Shown piece after piece: positions 41,882 through 50,537 of a stretch of 64,000 bases of DNA; position 1 is the stretch's first letter; every line of letters starts with the position of its first letter. The position numbers were made by a program, and so were the translations under genes. Source of the stretch: JAXGYV01 sp040772045. Lineage in GTDB: Bacteria; Actinomycetota; Thermoleophilia; UBA2241. The stretch lies in assembly GCA_040772045.1 (NCBI GenBank), contig JAXGYV010000004.1, positions 62,001 to 126,000 of the forward strand, written 5' to 3'. Under the pieces are notes generated by a model. It was not told where the DNA came from, did not search any database, and saw only the letters and a list, made by a program, of their open reading frames with translations.

Positions 41882-43588
41882 ATGCGACGTCGCACTCGCT
41901 GGGGGCTCCCGGGCTTGAGCCTGGTTGAGCTCCTTGTCACGGTGTTCATCGCCACTCTCGTATTCGCGGCCATGGTGCCGCTGTTCGTGGGTGCTCAGAA
42001 GAAGAACGTAGCCGATAACCTGCGAAACATCGCGCTGCAGATCGCGCAGGACAAGATCGAGAAGATCCGCCAGCTGGACTTCGACCAGATAGTCGCCGAC
42101 CCGGGCGACCCGTCGAGTGTGCCGAACCTGTATAACCCCTCGTTTGCCGGCGGGCAGTTCGGCCCCACCTTTGCTGCCGTCGCCGGCACGACCAGTAAGA
42201 CGATCCACATCGACTACACCGTCAGCGATGTGCCGGCGGGGTCTCTGGAAGGGCTCGACCAGTGCAAGAAGGTCGTGGTCGATGTGTGGTGGGACCCGCC
42301 GCCCGCCCCGGTGAAGCACGTGATCCTGGAGACCCTCATCTACCAGCAGTACGCGGGTCCCAGGATCGCGGTCTTTGACGTGAGCCCGCTGGAGGAGGTG
42401 GCCTCCAACGTCGTCTGGGTGACCTCCTCGAGCGTCGATCTGACGGCGACCATCGCCAGCGAGGACCTGGCGAGCATGAACGCCGGTGGCACACCGCAGG
42501 GGTTCGTGCGCTTCAGCGTGAACGCGTACAACGGTGCCAGGGTAGCCTTCGGCGAGGTGAGCACGCCGGTGTACGCCAATCCTGGCCAGTATGTGTTCAC
42601 GTGGGATGCTTCAACGGCGCCGGATGGGGTGTATGTATTCCAGGCCGTCGCCTTCTCTCTCAATCGGTTCCAGGGCAATACGGTTTCGCAGGCCTACAGG
42701 GTCGAGAAGGGGCCGCCGGCCGCGGTCACGAACCTGGCGGCTGCGGCGGGCAACGGTGTGGTCTACCTGACGTGGGATACCTCGCCCGCCGGCGATCTTT
42801 CTCACTACCAGGTGTGGCGTGGTACCGCGGCCGGTGGCGAGGTGCTGCTGGCCGACGGTGTAGCCACGCCCAGTTACTCTGACGAAACCGTCGTGAACGA
42901 CACCACTTACTACTACGTGGTCAAAGCGATAGACGAACTCGGCAATGCCAGCCCAGCGTCGGCTGAGGTCAGCGCGATGCCGCAGGTGATGTCGGACACA
43001 GAGGCCCCATCTGTTCCCGGGGGCTTCGCCGCGGCCAAGAATGGCCCGAGTCAGCCGTCCGTCCGGCTGACCTGGGCCGCGTCGACCGATACGGGCACCC
43101 CGGCCAGTGGGCTCGCCTGCTACCAGATAGAACGCAGTCCCGATGGCGTGGGCTCATGGACGGCCGTCGACGGTAATGTGAGTTCGACGGCGATCGCCTA
43201 CGTCGATGCGTCCGCCGGGTACGACGCCCTGTGGTACTACCGCATCCGGGCCGTCGATTTGGCCGGCAACGCGTCCGCCTACTCGCCGGTGAGCTCGGCG
43301 CGCACAGATCCCATCCCGACGTACACGCTCACGGTGAGGAACAGCCACAACTCCAGTTCGCTCTCCGTCCGCGTGCAGAGCGTGTCTACAGGACTCTGGT
43401 ACCGCCAGGACGGGACTTCGTCGAGCAGCTCGCCGACCCCCGTGGTGATCAAGAAGAACAAGGCCGCCGCATGGAGCGGTCTGCCGGCTGGCGTGTACAC
43501 GGTGTTCGGCAGCTACAACAACGGCGCTTCGTGGATCACCAAGCTGGGCGACATCTCCGGCGGCCCGACCACGGTGCAGTTCCCATGA
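41882..43588 (+). CDS. Type IV prepilin-like protein with fibronectin type III repeats
   Basis: A 568-residue protein. The N-terminus RRRTRWGLPG-LSLVELLVTV is a class III/type IV prepilin leader: cleavage after Gly, then a hydrophobic helix with Glu at +5. A pseudopilin head (about 35-165) is followed by an Ig-like segment and two FN3-like domains (AAVTNLAAAAGNGVVYLTWD to EVSAMP; EAPSVPGGFAAAKN to SSART) and a short C-terminal beta domain. Such an adhesin-length tail on a pilin is unusual and suggests a surface or tip role. The ATG at 41882 has GGAGG six bases upstream. Its stop overlaps the next start (ATGA). Confidence 0.85.
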   Translation: MRRRTRWGLPGLSLVELLVTVFIATLVFAAMVPLFVGAQKKNVADNLRNIALQIAQDKIEKIRQLDFDQIVADPGDPSSVPNLYNPSFAGGQFGPTFAAVAGTTSKTIHIDYTVSDVPAGSLEGLDQCKKVVVDVWWDPPPAPVKHVILETLIYQQYAGPRIAVFDVSPLEEVASNVVWVTSSSVDLTATIASEDLASMNAGGTPQGFVRFSVNAYNGARVAFGEVSTPVYANPGQYVFTWDASTAPDGVYVFQAVAFSLNRFQGNTVSQAYRVEKGPPAAVTNLAAAAGNGVVYLTWDTSPAGDLSHYQVWRGTAAGGEVLLADGVATPSYSDETVVNDTTYYYVVKAIDELGNASPASAEVSAMPQVMSDTEAPSVPGGFAAAKNGPSQPSVRLTWAASTDTGTPASGLACYQIERSPDGVGSWTAVDGNVSSTAIAYVDASAGYDALWYYRIRAVDLAGNASAYSPVSSARTDPIPTYTLTVRNSHNSSSLSVRVQSVSTGLWYRQDGTSSSSSPTPVVIKKNKAAAWSGLPAGVYTVFGSYNNGASWITKLGDISGGPTTVQFP

Positions 43589-44319
43589 TGCCGGGTATCG
43601 CGGCGAAGAAGCGCGGACGGCTGCGCCGCCAGGAGGGCCTCACGCTCGTCGAGGTGCTGGTCTCGCTCATCGTGCTGGGGATCATCACCACGATGATCAT
43701 CGTGGCGTACTTCGCGCTCAATCGGTCCTATGCCTACTCGGTCGCCAGCGGCAAGGCGCGTGAGGAGGCGCGCCAAGGACTGGCTCGCATGGTGCGCGAG
43801 ATCCGCGACTGCGAGACGCGCCTCGATCTGCCCGAGGCGGCCATTGTCCGCGCCCGCGAGCGGTGGATCCTGTTGTATACGACGTTCAACGAGGAGGGGA
43901 ACAGCGACCCCGCTATGGTCCCTGGACTGGTCATGTTTCGTCTCTACGACAACGGCCAGATCTGGCGCTTCGAGGACATCGACCGCAACGGGGACATCGC
44001 CAACATCGACGAGAACTCCTATCCGGTGAGCGCCGTCCACCAGGAGGCCGAGCGGGCTTCCGGCGAGGGCGGCCGATCTCTGGTCGGTCATGTCGTCAAT
44101 TACGACGGGCTGGTAAGTCCCACGCCGGCCTTGTTCCGCTACTCGTACATCGACGACCTCGGTCAGATACAGATGTCGAACGAGATCTACTACACGCAGA
44201 ACCGCGTGCGCATTCGCTCGGTGCAGATCCATATGCTGGTCGACCTCAACCCGAAGCACGCGCCGGTCTACGCCGATCTCATGTCCACTGCGCAGTTGCG
44301 TAACCAGCGGTTGAACTAG
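43585..44319 (+). CDS. Type IV prepilin-like protein
   Basis: A 244-residue pseudopilin. The leader is Arg/Lys-rich and ends RRQEG-LTLVEVLVSLIVLG, a canonical prepilin peptidase site with Glu at +5, followed by the membrane/assembly helix and a head domain of about 200 residues resembling PilW/GspJ minor pilins. The start codon overlaps the preceding gene, showing a single operon. Assembly ATPases, platform protein and prepilin peptidase are not in the window. Confidence 0.86.
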   Translation: MMPGIAAKKRGRLRRQEGLTLVEVLVSLIVLGIITTMIIVAYFALNRSYAYSVASGKAREEARQGLARMVREIRDCETRLDLPEAAIVRARERWILLYTTFNEEGNSDPAMVPGLVMFRLYDNGQIWRFEDIDRNGDIANIDENSYPVSAVHQEAERASGEGGRSLVGHVVNYDGLVSPTPALFRYSYIDDLGQIQMSNEIYYTQNRVRIRSVQIHMLVDLNPKHAPVYADLMSTAQLRNQRLN

Positions 44320-44348
44320 GAATCACGGAGGCGGGAAGCGAGGTGCCC

Positions 44349-45515
44349 ATGCGCCGGCTTGCACATCAGCAAGGGAGCGGACTCATCCTGATCATCGGGG
44401 TCGTGGCGGCGCTCGCGATCCTGGGTGCCACGCTCGTGGTGTTCACTAACAACTATCAGCACAATACGTATCAGGACAGAATTCGCGCCAAGACGTTCAA
44501 CGTAGCCGAGGCGGCGATCGACGCGGGGATGGGTGCGTTGAGCGCCAAGTGGCCGACGGCGGCTGGCGCGGGTCCGGACGTGAGCACTGCCGCGCTGACC
44601 GCCTTCCGCTCCCAGTTCACTCCGGAGGAGAACCCGGATCCCGTGGTGTCCGCCTTCGTGAACATCGAGTACTACGATAACCTGACGCCTATCGACAAGA
44701 CGATCACTTGGGATAAGGGGTCGTCGACCGATCCCAACGCACCGGACGACCGCATGTGGCTGGTAGCGCAGGTTGGCATGGGGACAAAGGCCGCGCGCAT
44801 CCAGACACTCGTTGAGCGCACCTACTTTGAGTCTGGCATCCCGCGTGGCGTAGCCTTGTACACCGGTGGCAACCTGCTGAGCAACGGCGGCGGGAACAAC
44901 CCGAAGATCCACATCGAGGTCCCGCCGCCGGTGGGTACGCAGACGTGTGTCAAAGTGGTCGGCACGATCGACGACCCCACGGTCTCGGGCGCCGACATCG
45001 TCCAGCTCACCGGCGCCACCGCCGGCACCGTCGAAGACGTATTCCCCGCGGCCCTGCGCGCGGGCCTCACCGCGCTCGCCAAGACGCACGGTCGCTACTT
45101 TACCTCCGTGTCGGCGGCCGAAAATAGCCCGCCGAACGGTACCTGGAGCCCCGCCGGGGGCTTCAGTGGCCTCTGCGTGATCGAAGTGCCGAACGGCACG
45201 AGCTGCCGGCTGCAGAGCGTGTACAACTCCGAGGCGGAGCCCGGCATCCTGATGCTGCTGAACAAGAACGCCGACTGCGTCCTCGATTTCGGCAGCGGAT
45301 CGGACTACTGGGGAGTGCTCTACACCGACGGCTGGGTCGACAAAGGGCACGGCAGCTACGAGGTGCACGGCATGGTGGTCTCCGCCTCCACCGTCGACAT
45401 CCGCGGCACCTGCGACGTGAGCTACAACGATAAGGTGATCTCGCGGCTGAGCGCGCGCTGGTCGCTGAACGTCCACCTGGTTCCCAACACGTGGCGGGAG
45501 CTGAGACCGGAGTAG
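44349..45515 (+). CDS. PilX-like pilus-assembly protein
   Basis: A 388-residue protein with one N-terminal membrane helix (GSGLILIIGVVAALAILGATL) directly after a short basic segment, then AKTFNVAEAAIDAGM, the arrangement seen in PilX-type accessory pilins that lack the cleavable G-F/E motif. The remainder is an extracytoplasmic beta-rich domain with several Cys residues. The ATG at 44349 is preferred (GAGG five bases upstream) over the GTG two codons earlier. It ends the operon at a strong hairpin. Confidence 0.75.
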   Translation: MRRLAHQQGSGLILIIGVVAALAILGATLVVFTNNYQHNTYQDRIRAKTFNVAEAAIDAGMGALSAKWPTAAGAGPDVSTAALTAFRSQFTPEENPDPVVSAFVNIEYYDNLTPIDKTITWDKGSSTDPNAPDDRMWLVAQVGMGTKAARIQTLVERTYFESGIPRGVALYTGGNLLSNGGGNNPKIHIEVPPPVGTQTCVKVVGTIDDPTVSGADIVQLTGATAGTVEDVFPAALRAGLTALAKTHGRYFTSVSAAENSPPNGTWSPAGGFSGLCVIEVPNGTSCRLQSVYNSEAEPGILMLLNKNADCVLDFGSGSDYWGVLYTDGWVDKGHGSYEVHGMVVSASTVDIRGTCDVSYNDKVISRLSARWSLNVHLVPNTWRELRPE

Positions 45516-45544
45516 CGCGGACGCTCGGCCGGGGCCGAGGTTGA

Positions 45545-45596
45545 GCAAGAGGGGGAGGGGCGAGGACCGCACGGTCATCGCCCCTCCCCCTCTTGC
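45545..45596. terminator. Very stable hairpin, probable bidirectional terminator
   Basis: A perfect 19-bp stem (GCAAGAGGGGGAGGGGCGA pairing with its complement at 45578-45596) encloses GGACCGCACGGTCA, which itself can pair (GACC/GGTC). It lies 29 bases after the pilin-like operon and before tRNA-Val. No U-tract follows, but the stability alone should stall polymerase. Confidence 0.65.
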
Positions 45597-45649
45597 AGGT
45601 ATACTTCCTTAGGATCGGGGGTGCGCGAGGCTCCTCGCGCTCCATTGAC

Positions 45650-45724
45650 GGGCGATTAGCTCAGGGGAAGAGCACCTGCCTTACAAGCAGGGTGTCGGTG
45701 GTTCGATTCCACCATCGCCCACCA
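45650..45724 (+). tRNA. tRNA-Val (anticodon TAC)
   Basis: A 75-nt cloverleaf: acceptor GGGCGAT/ATCGCCC, D-arm AGCTCAGGGGAAGAGC, anticodon stem CCTGC/GCAGG with loop CTTACAA (anticodon TAC), T-arm GGTGGTTCGATTCCACC, discriminator A and encoded CCA. Confidence 0.97.
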
Positions 45725-45841
45725 CATCGCCATCCGCGAGTTCTCCGGGAGCACTGGCCGGCGGGCCGGCTGCGAAACGACTGCCGTGGGCTGAGGCGTC
45801 GACGTCGCCCATGGCGTTCGCGCCCTCCGCTGGATGTGTGC

Positions 45842-46678
45842 TCACCCCGCCGCCAGGCAGATCACACCGGCGAGCACCGTGCCCGCCGCGGCCAGCTGCA
45901 TCTGGGTCAGGCGTTCGGTCAGTACCCAGCGTGCATAACAGGCCGTCACGACGGGCGCGAGGGAGCCGAGCACGCCCACCACGCTGAGGTAGCCGCGTGC
46001 GGCGGCCATGGTGAACAGGGTATTCGCCACGACCAGGAGGAGGCCCACCGCCGCGAGCAGGGGCACGGCTGATGGGGTGAGCTCTAGGCGGGGACGGCGT
46101 GCCGCCAGGTACGCCCCGATAGTACAGGCGGAGGCGAAACGGGTGGAGAGCACGGCCCAGGAGGGGTTCGCCGCGCCCATGTCCAAGCCGACGAGCATGG
46201 CTCCGAAGCCAACGGCCGCGCCGAGCGCGAAGAGCACGCTGGCGAGACTCGCGGTGCGGCGAGGCCCTCGGCCCTCGGCCCGCGAGATGAGAGCTATGCC
46301 CGCGACGGCAAGCGCGATGCCGATGTACTGCAACACGGCGGGGTGCTCTCCGCGGGCCACACCGACGAGCACGGGCACAGCCGCGCTGGTCGCGATGATC
46401 GGAGCCACGATGCTCATAGTACCCATGGCGAGCGCACGATAGTAGGCCACGATGGCCATGGCGCCGGCGATGCCTCCCAGGCTTGGACCGAGCACCGCGG
46501 TCAGCTCGGGCGGCGACTGCGCGTCGAAGAGCACGAGTATGGCGGCGGCCAGCACAGCCGCTGGCTGGCTTACGGCGTTCACCGACCATACGGAATGGCG
46601 ACGCGTGTACAGCCCGCCGAGGAAATCCGAGGACCCCCAGGCAAGGCTCGCGACCAGCGCGAGCAAGGCGGCGAGCAT
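45842..46678 (-). CDS. EamA-family (DMT) transporter
   Basis: A 278-residue protein with ten predicted membrane helices in two EamA repeats. The start MLAALLALVASLAWGSSDFLGGL and the WGSS motif in helix 1 are typical; the second half ends with VVGVLGSLAPVVTACYARWV. Substrate cannot be told. It lies alone between tRNA-Val and the divergent kinase-like gene. Confidence 0.88.
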   Translation of the reverse strand: MLAALLALVASLAWGSSDFLGGLYTRRHSVWSVNAVSQPAAVLAAAILVLFDAQSPPELTAVLGPSLGGIAGAMAIVAYYRALAMGTMSIVAPIIATSAAVPVLVGVARGEHPAVLQYIGIALAVAGIALISRAEGRGPRRTASLASVLFALGAAVGFGAMLVGLDMGAANPSWAVLSTRFASACTIGAYLAARRPRLELTPSAVPLLAAVGLLLVVANTLFTMAAARGYLSVVGVLGSLAPVVTACYARWVLTERLTQMQLAAAGTVLAGVICLAAG

Positions 46679-46871
46679 GCGGCTCCTTAGGTCGATGGTG
46701 GGGTGGAGGGTGCGTCGGCATTCTACGGAGTGGCGGCGGCGCCCGACAAGCGTGCGTCGTCGCTGGCCTGCGGCGTCTAGACGGCTCGTACGCAGGCAGG
46801 AAACCGAGCAGTCTGTGCGAAACCAGTGAGACGGTCGGAGAACCGCGAGGCGGACGGGGGGCTGATAGGCG

Positions 46872-47537
46872 GTGTCGCGGGCGAGCGGATCGATCGCGTC
46901 GTTGATCGTCCATGAGACGCGCGGGCGTTTCGCCGCGTTGCAGCCCTACGTAGAATTGCTGCAAGAGGAGAGCATCGGTGCCCTCAACGAGCAGCAGCGC
47001 GATTGCGTAGCGGCCATCGCGCGCAACCTCGACCGCCTCTTCGGCGGCATCGTCGGCCTTCTGGAGCTGCTGCGGGGTGATCTCGACGGGTTATCCCTGC
47101 GCCCGCGGAAGGTCTCCGTCGACGAGGCGTTGTCGGCGGCCACGGCGCTGCTCCAAGCGCGTGGCCTGCAGGCGCTCACCGTGGGGCCAAAAGAAAGGTT
47201 CCCGCCGGTGAGGGCCGACCCGGTGCGCACCGGCAGCATCGTCGCCGCCCTCTGCCTCCGGGCGGCGGCCGCTAGCGGCGGCGGGGCAACCCTTCGGGTC
47301 GTGGCCTGTCCGGTGCAGCCGGACCGTGTCTGCGTGCTCATCGCCCTGCCCGACTGTCCGCTTCAGTGCGGCATTAGCGGTGACCTCGTGGGCGAGCGGC
47401 CGGAGGATGCGGCCCTCGCCTTGATCGCTTGGCTGATGCGGCGGCAGGGCGGCCGGCTGTGGATGGCGGCCGAAGGGCGCGGCAGTTGTCTGGCGCTCGC
47501 CGTGGCCGCGTCCGCGGCAGCCGAGGAGCCTCGATGA
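46872..47537 (+). CDS. Degenerate histidine kinase-like protein
   Basis: A 221-residue cytosolic protein shaped like a kinase core without a sensor. Near the N-terminus, LIVHETRGRFAALQPYVELL (H14) resembles an H-box and dimerisation helix. The ATPase part is eroded: an N-box-like segment (RADPVRTGSIVAALCL) lacks the essential Asn, and no DxGxG motifs are seen, although GGRLWMAAEGRGSCLALAV resembles the final strand. It probably does not bind ATP and may be a phosphotransfer or scaffold partner for the receiver protein encoded next. GTG start at 46872. Confidence 0.65.
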   Translation: MSRASGSIASLIVHETRGRFAALQPYVELLQEESIGALNEQQRDCVAAIARNLDRLFGGIVGLLELLRGDLDGLSLRPRKVSVDEALSAATALLQARGLQALTVGPKERFPPVRADPVRTGSIVAALCLRAAAASGGGATLRVVACPVQPDRVCVLIALPDCPLQCGISGDLVGERPEDAALALIAWLMRRQGGRLWMAAEGRGSCLALAVAASAAAEEPR

Positions 47538-47604
47538 TGAGGCGCCGCAGTCAGTGTACCGTGGAGCATGCGCCAACGAGCTCAGCATCGCAGGAAGTGG
47601 AGAT

Positions 47605-48387
47605 GTGGGCGGCCCGAAGGTCCTGATCGTCGACGCGGAAATCGAAGCACGAGCGCGCGCTGTGCAGCCACTGCGCGCCGCTGGTTACACGGTGTTTACC
47701 GCGGACGATGCGGTGAGCGCGCAGCGGCTTGCCATGAGAGAGCAGCCGCACGTGCTGGTCGTCGCTCTCAAGCTGCCGGGTGGCGACGGCTTTCAGGTGA
47801 TGGAGCGGTTGCACTCAATCCCGGCCACGGCCGGCACTCCCGTGGTCATCCTGAGTGATGACGATAGCGAGAAGGAGCGCGCGCTGAGCGCCGGCGCGGT
47901 CGACTTCCTGGTCAAACCGGCCGATGCCGAGGCGCTCATCGGCTCGCTCCGCTTCGTGCTCGGCCCTCTGGCGCCGGTACCGGCGGCTGAGCCGGCGGCG
48001 CACGATCCATCGAGCAAGACCGTGCTTCTTGTTGACGATGACGCCGACGTGCGCCTCGCGCTGAGCATGCTCCTGAAGTCACGGGGCTACCGGGTGATCG
48101 CGGCGGAAGACGCCATCTCCGCCGTGAGATCGGCCGTGATCAATAGTCCCGACCTCGTGCTCCTCGACCTCGGCCTTCCGGGCGGCGGGGGCTTTGTAGT
48201 TATGCAGCGGCTTCGAGCACTGCCGGCCCTCGCCGCCGTACCGGTGATCGTGGTCACCGGACGCGACCCTGCCGAGGCCAGGGAGAAGGCGCTGCGGCTG
48301 GGCGCTGTCGCCTTCCTGCAGAAGCCCGTCGACAGTAGGGCGGTTATGGCGGCCGTGCGCGCCGTCTTCGAGCCGACCGCTTCGTAG
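47605..48387 (+). CDS. Tandem receiver-domain protein, first receiver lacking the phospho-Asp
   Basis: A 260-residue protein of two CheY-like domains and no output domain. Receiver 1 (about 1-118) has VLIVDAE but reads VLVVALKLPG where the acceptor Asp should be, so residue 54 is Ala; its FLVKPAD lysine is kept. Receiver 2 (about 135-255) is intact: VLLVDDDADV, VLLLDLGLPG, VTGRD, FLQKPVD. The GTG at 47605 has AGGAAG seven bases upstream; an earlier in-frame GTG at 47554 is possible. It follows the kinase-like gene by 67 bases. Confidence 0.85.
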   Translation: MGGPKVLIVDAEIEARARAVQPLRAAGYTVFTADDAVSAQRLAMREQPHVLVVALKLPGGDGFQVMERLHSIPATAGTPVVILSDDDSEKERALSAGAVDFLVKPADAEALIGSLRFVLGPLAPVPAAEPAAHDPSSKTVLLVDDDADVRLALSMLLKSRGYRVIAAEDAISAVRSAVINSPDLVLLDLGLPGGGGFVVMQRLRALPALAAVPVIVVTGRDPAEAREKALRLGAVAFLQKPVDSRAVMAAVRAVFEPTAS

Positions 48388-48539
48388 TGGCTCGCCCCGC
48401 CGCCGCCCTCCGTCGTGTCGAGGGTCTGGTTACGGGGAGGGCGGCTGCCCGATCAGGTTAGCAATCCGCAGATAGGGGAATCAGGCGACTGGCACGGCGT
48501 CGTGCCGTGTCTTGTGAAAAGGAAAGGGAGGTGCCCTCG

Positions 48540-48764
48540 GTGGCCGAGATCAAGGTCGACTGCAGGGGTGAAACCTGCCCGGTGCCGCTCGTCGAGACGC
48601 GCAAGGCGCTTCGCCGGGCCCAGCCAGGCGATATCGTCGAGATCGTCGGGACGCACCCGTCTTCTAAGAAAGAGATCCCCATGGCCGTCGAGGCTCTTGG
48701 CCTGTCGTTACTGGGTATCGAGGAGCGAGAGGACGGAGAGTGGACGATAAAGATCAAGCGATGA
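48540..48764 (+). CDS. tusA: TusA/SirA-family sulfur carrier
   Basis: A 74-residue sulfur-relay protein. The active motif is DCRGETCPVPLVETRKAL, with the sulfur-carrying C13 in CPxP and an additional C8. TusA proteins accept persulfide sulfur from a cysteine desulfurase or DsrE-type protein and pass it on. The GTG at 48540 is selected by GGGAGG eight bases upstream; the frame stays open for 11 codons before it. Its stop overlaps the DsrE2-like start (ATGA). Confidence 0.9.
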   Translation: MAEIKVDCRGETCPVPLVETRKALRRAQPGDIVEIVGTHPSSKKEIPMAVEALGLSLLGIEEREDGEWTIKIKR

Positions 48765-49273
48765 AGCGCAGCCAAGCGGCGCCCGACGTGGAGACTGGCG
48801 CCGCGGTGGCCGACCGCGATGTCGCGCAGGTGGAGGGAGAGGCGCACCGGCGCAAGCCGGAGAAGATCACGCTCATCGTCCACAGCGGCGATTTCGACAA
48901 GCTGTACAGCGCGTTCATCATCGGCAACGGAGCGCTCTCCATGGGCATGGAGGCCTCGATGTACTTCACCTTCTGGGGCCTTAGCCGGCTGAGGCGTGGC
49001 CGCCTTGCCAGCGGGCCGCTCTCGAAGATGCACCTGCTGGGCCTCGGTAAGCTGATGGTGAAACGCCGAATGCGCAAGCAGCGCGTGCGCCCGCTGGAGG
49101 AGATGGCACGGGATTTCCGGGAGCTGGGCGGCAAGATCTTCGCCTGCGATATGACCATGGACATCATGGGGATCAAGGCGGAGCAGCTTCACCAGGAACT
49201 CATCGACGAGTACTGCGCCGTGGGCACGTACATCCGCGAGGCGCGCGAGTCGACGGTGACGTTGTTCATCTGA
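48761..49273 (+). CDS. DsrE2-like sulfur-relay protein
   Basis: A 170-residue DsrE/F-fold protein. After a charged 33-residue leader, ITLIVHSGDFDKLYSAFIIG begins the fold; MYFTFWGLSRLR and ACDMTMDIMGIK, with the reactive C129, are signatures of the DsrE2 group that pairs with TusA. DsrE2 proteins exchange persulfide sulfur with TusA in sulfur-metabolising bacteria. The start codon overlaps tusA, so the pair is made together. Next comes the cysteine-desulfurase-like gene. Confidence 0.87.
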   Translation: MKRSQAAPDVETGAAVADRDVAQVEGEAHRRKPEKITLIVHSGDFDKLYSAFIIGNGALSMGMEASMYFTFWGLSRLRRGRLASGPLSKMHLLGLGKLMVKRRMRKQRVRPLEEMARDFRELGGKIFACDMTMDIMGIKAEQLHQELIDEYCAVGTYIREARESTVTLFI

Positions 49274-49339
49274 AGCCGGTGGGGCGCGGCGCGAGGCAGC
49301 GCGCCGACGCGCCCACCGGCAGAGCGAAAGGGAAAGAGC

Positions 49340-50509
49340 GTGTTCGGAGAGACGACCTATCTAGACAACTCCGCCACGACGCGGCTGGACGAGCGGGTCT
49401 TAGAGGCGATGAAGCCTTACTTCTTCGAGACGTACGCCGTGGCGACGTCGGAGTTCGGCTACTCGCTGGGGATCGAGGCCCGGGAGGCCCTCGACGCGGC
49501 CCGCGGCGCCGTGGCACAGCGGATCGGTGCCGCGGCCGACGAGATCGTCTTCACGTCGGGCAGCACCGAGTCGAGCAACATGGCGCTCAAGGGCGTCGCA
49601 CTGGCGCTCGGCGAGAAGAAGGGCCGTCACATCGTCACCACGGCCATCGAGGACTTCCCGGTGCTCAACACCGCGCGCGCACTAGAACGCCAGGGATTCA
49701 CGGTGACCTACCTGCCGGTAGACGGAGACGGCCTGCTGGATGCCGAGGCGGTTCGCGCGGCGATCACGCCGGAGACCATCCTGGTGAGCGTGCAGCACGC
49801 CAACCAGGAGATCGGCACGGTGCAGGACGTGGAGGCTGTGGGGCGCATCGCGCGCGAGCAGGGTGTGGTGTTTCACAGCGACGCGACCCATACCTTCACC
49901 AGAGTGCCACTCGACGTTCGGCAGGGCAGCCCCGATCTGGTGACCTTGAGCGCGCACACCATTCATGGCCCCCGCGGCGTGGGTGCGCTGTACGTGCGCC
50001 CGGGGACGCCGCTGAAGAAGTGGATGGACGGCGGCTTCCAGGAGAGAGATCTTCGCGCCGGCGTGGAAGACGTGCCTGGCGCGGTTGGGTTTGCCGAGGC
50101 CGTACGGCTCGTGACGGCCGAGGAGACGGCGGCGCTGCAAGCTATGCGCGACCGGGTGATCGACCGTCTGCTCGCCGAGGTGCCTCACGTGACCCTCAAC
50201 GGGCATCGTCGGCGGCGGACGCCGCACAACGCGAACCTCACCTTCCACTACGTGGAGGGCGAGTCGATCACTCTGCAATTGGACATGCGCGGCTTCGCCG
50301 TGAGCACCGGCTCCGCTTGCTTCAGCAAGTCGCTGGAGGCGAGCCACGTGATCCTGGGCATCGGCGGCGACCACGAACGGGCGCACGGATCGGTGCGCTT
50401 CACCTTCGGCCGCTTCAATACCATGGAGGATGCGGACCGTGTAGTGGAGTCGATCACGGAAGTCGTCGAACGCTTACGAGCGATTAGCCCCCTGGCTCCG
50501 AAGGACTGA
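49340..50509 (+). CDS. Cysteine desulfurase-like protein (IscS/NifS fold) lacking the PLP lysine
   Basis: A 389-residue fold-type I protein that matches NifS/IscS from end to end (TTYLDNSATTRLDERVLEAM; FTSGSTESSNMALKG; VQHANQEIGTVQDV; GFQERDLRAGVEDVPGAVGF). The sulfur-accepting cysteine C327 in VSTGSACFSKSLE is present. But the lysine that binds PLP is replaced: the loop reads SAHTIHGPRG with Thr207 where SAHKIHGPKG is expected. The ring-stacking His is Asp105 (AIEDFP) and the cofactor Gln is His184 (DATHTF). It therefore should not work as a normal PLP desulfurase. Archaeoglobus fulgidus IscS, which also lacks this lysine and forms a complex with IscU, is a precedent. GTG start; next gene encodes an IscU fusion. 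Confidence 0.9.
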   Translation: MFGETTYLDNSATTRLDERVLEAMKPYFFETYAVATSEFGYSLGIEAREALDAARGAVAQRIGAAADEIVFTSGSTESSNMALKGVALALGEKKGRHIVTTAIEDFPVLNTARALERQGFTVTYLPVDGDGLLDAEAVRAAITPETILVSVQHANQEIGTVQDVEAVGRIAREQGVVFHSDATHTFTRVPLDVRQGSPDLVTLSAHTIHGPRGVGALYVRPGTPLKKWMDGGFQERDLRAGVEDVPGAVGFAEAVRLVTAEETAALQAMRDRVIDRLLAEVPHVTLNGHRRRRTPHNANLTFHYVEGESITLQLDMRGFAVSTGSACFSKSLEASHVILGIGGDHERAHGSVRFTFGRFNTMEDADRVVESITEVVERLRAISPLAPKD

Positions 50510-50537
50510 GTTCGGGCGAGGGCGAGAAGGAGATGCC

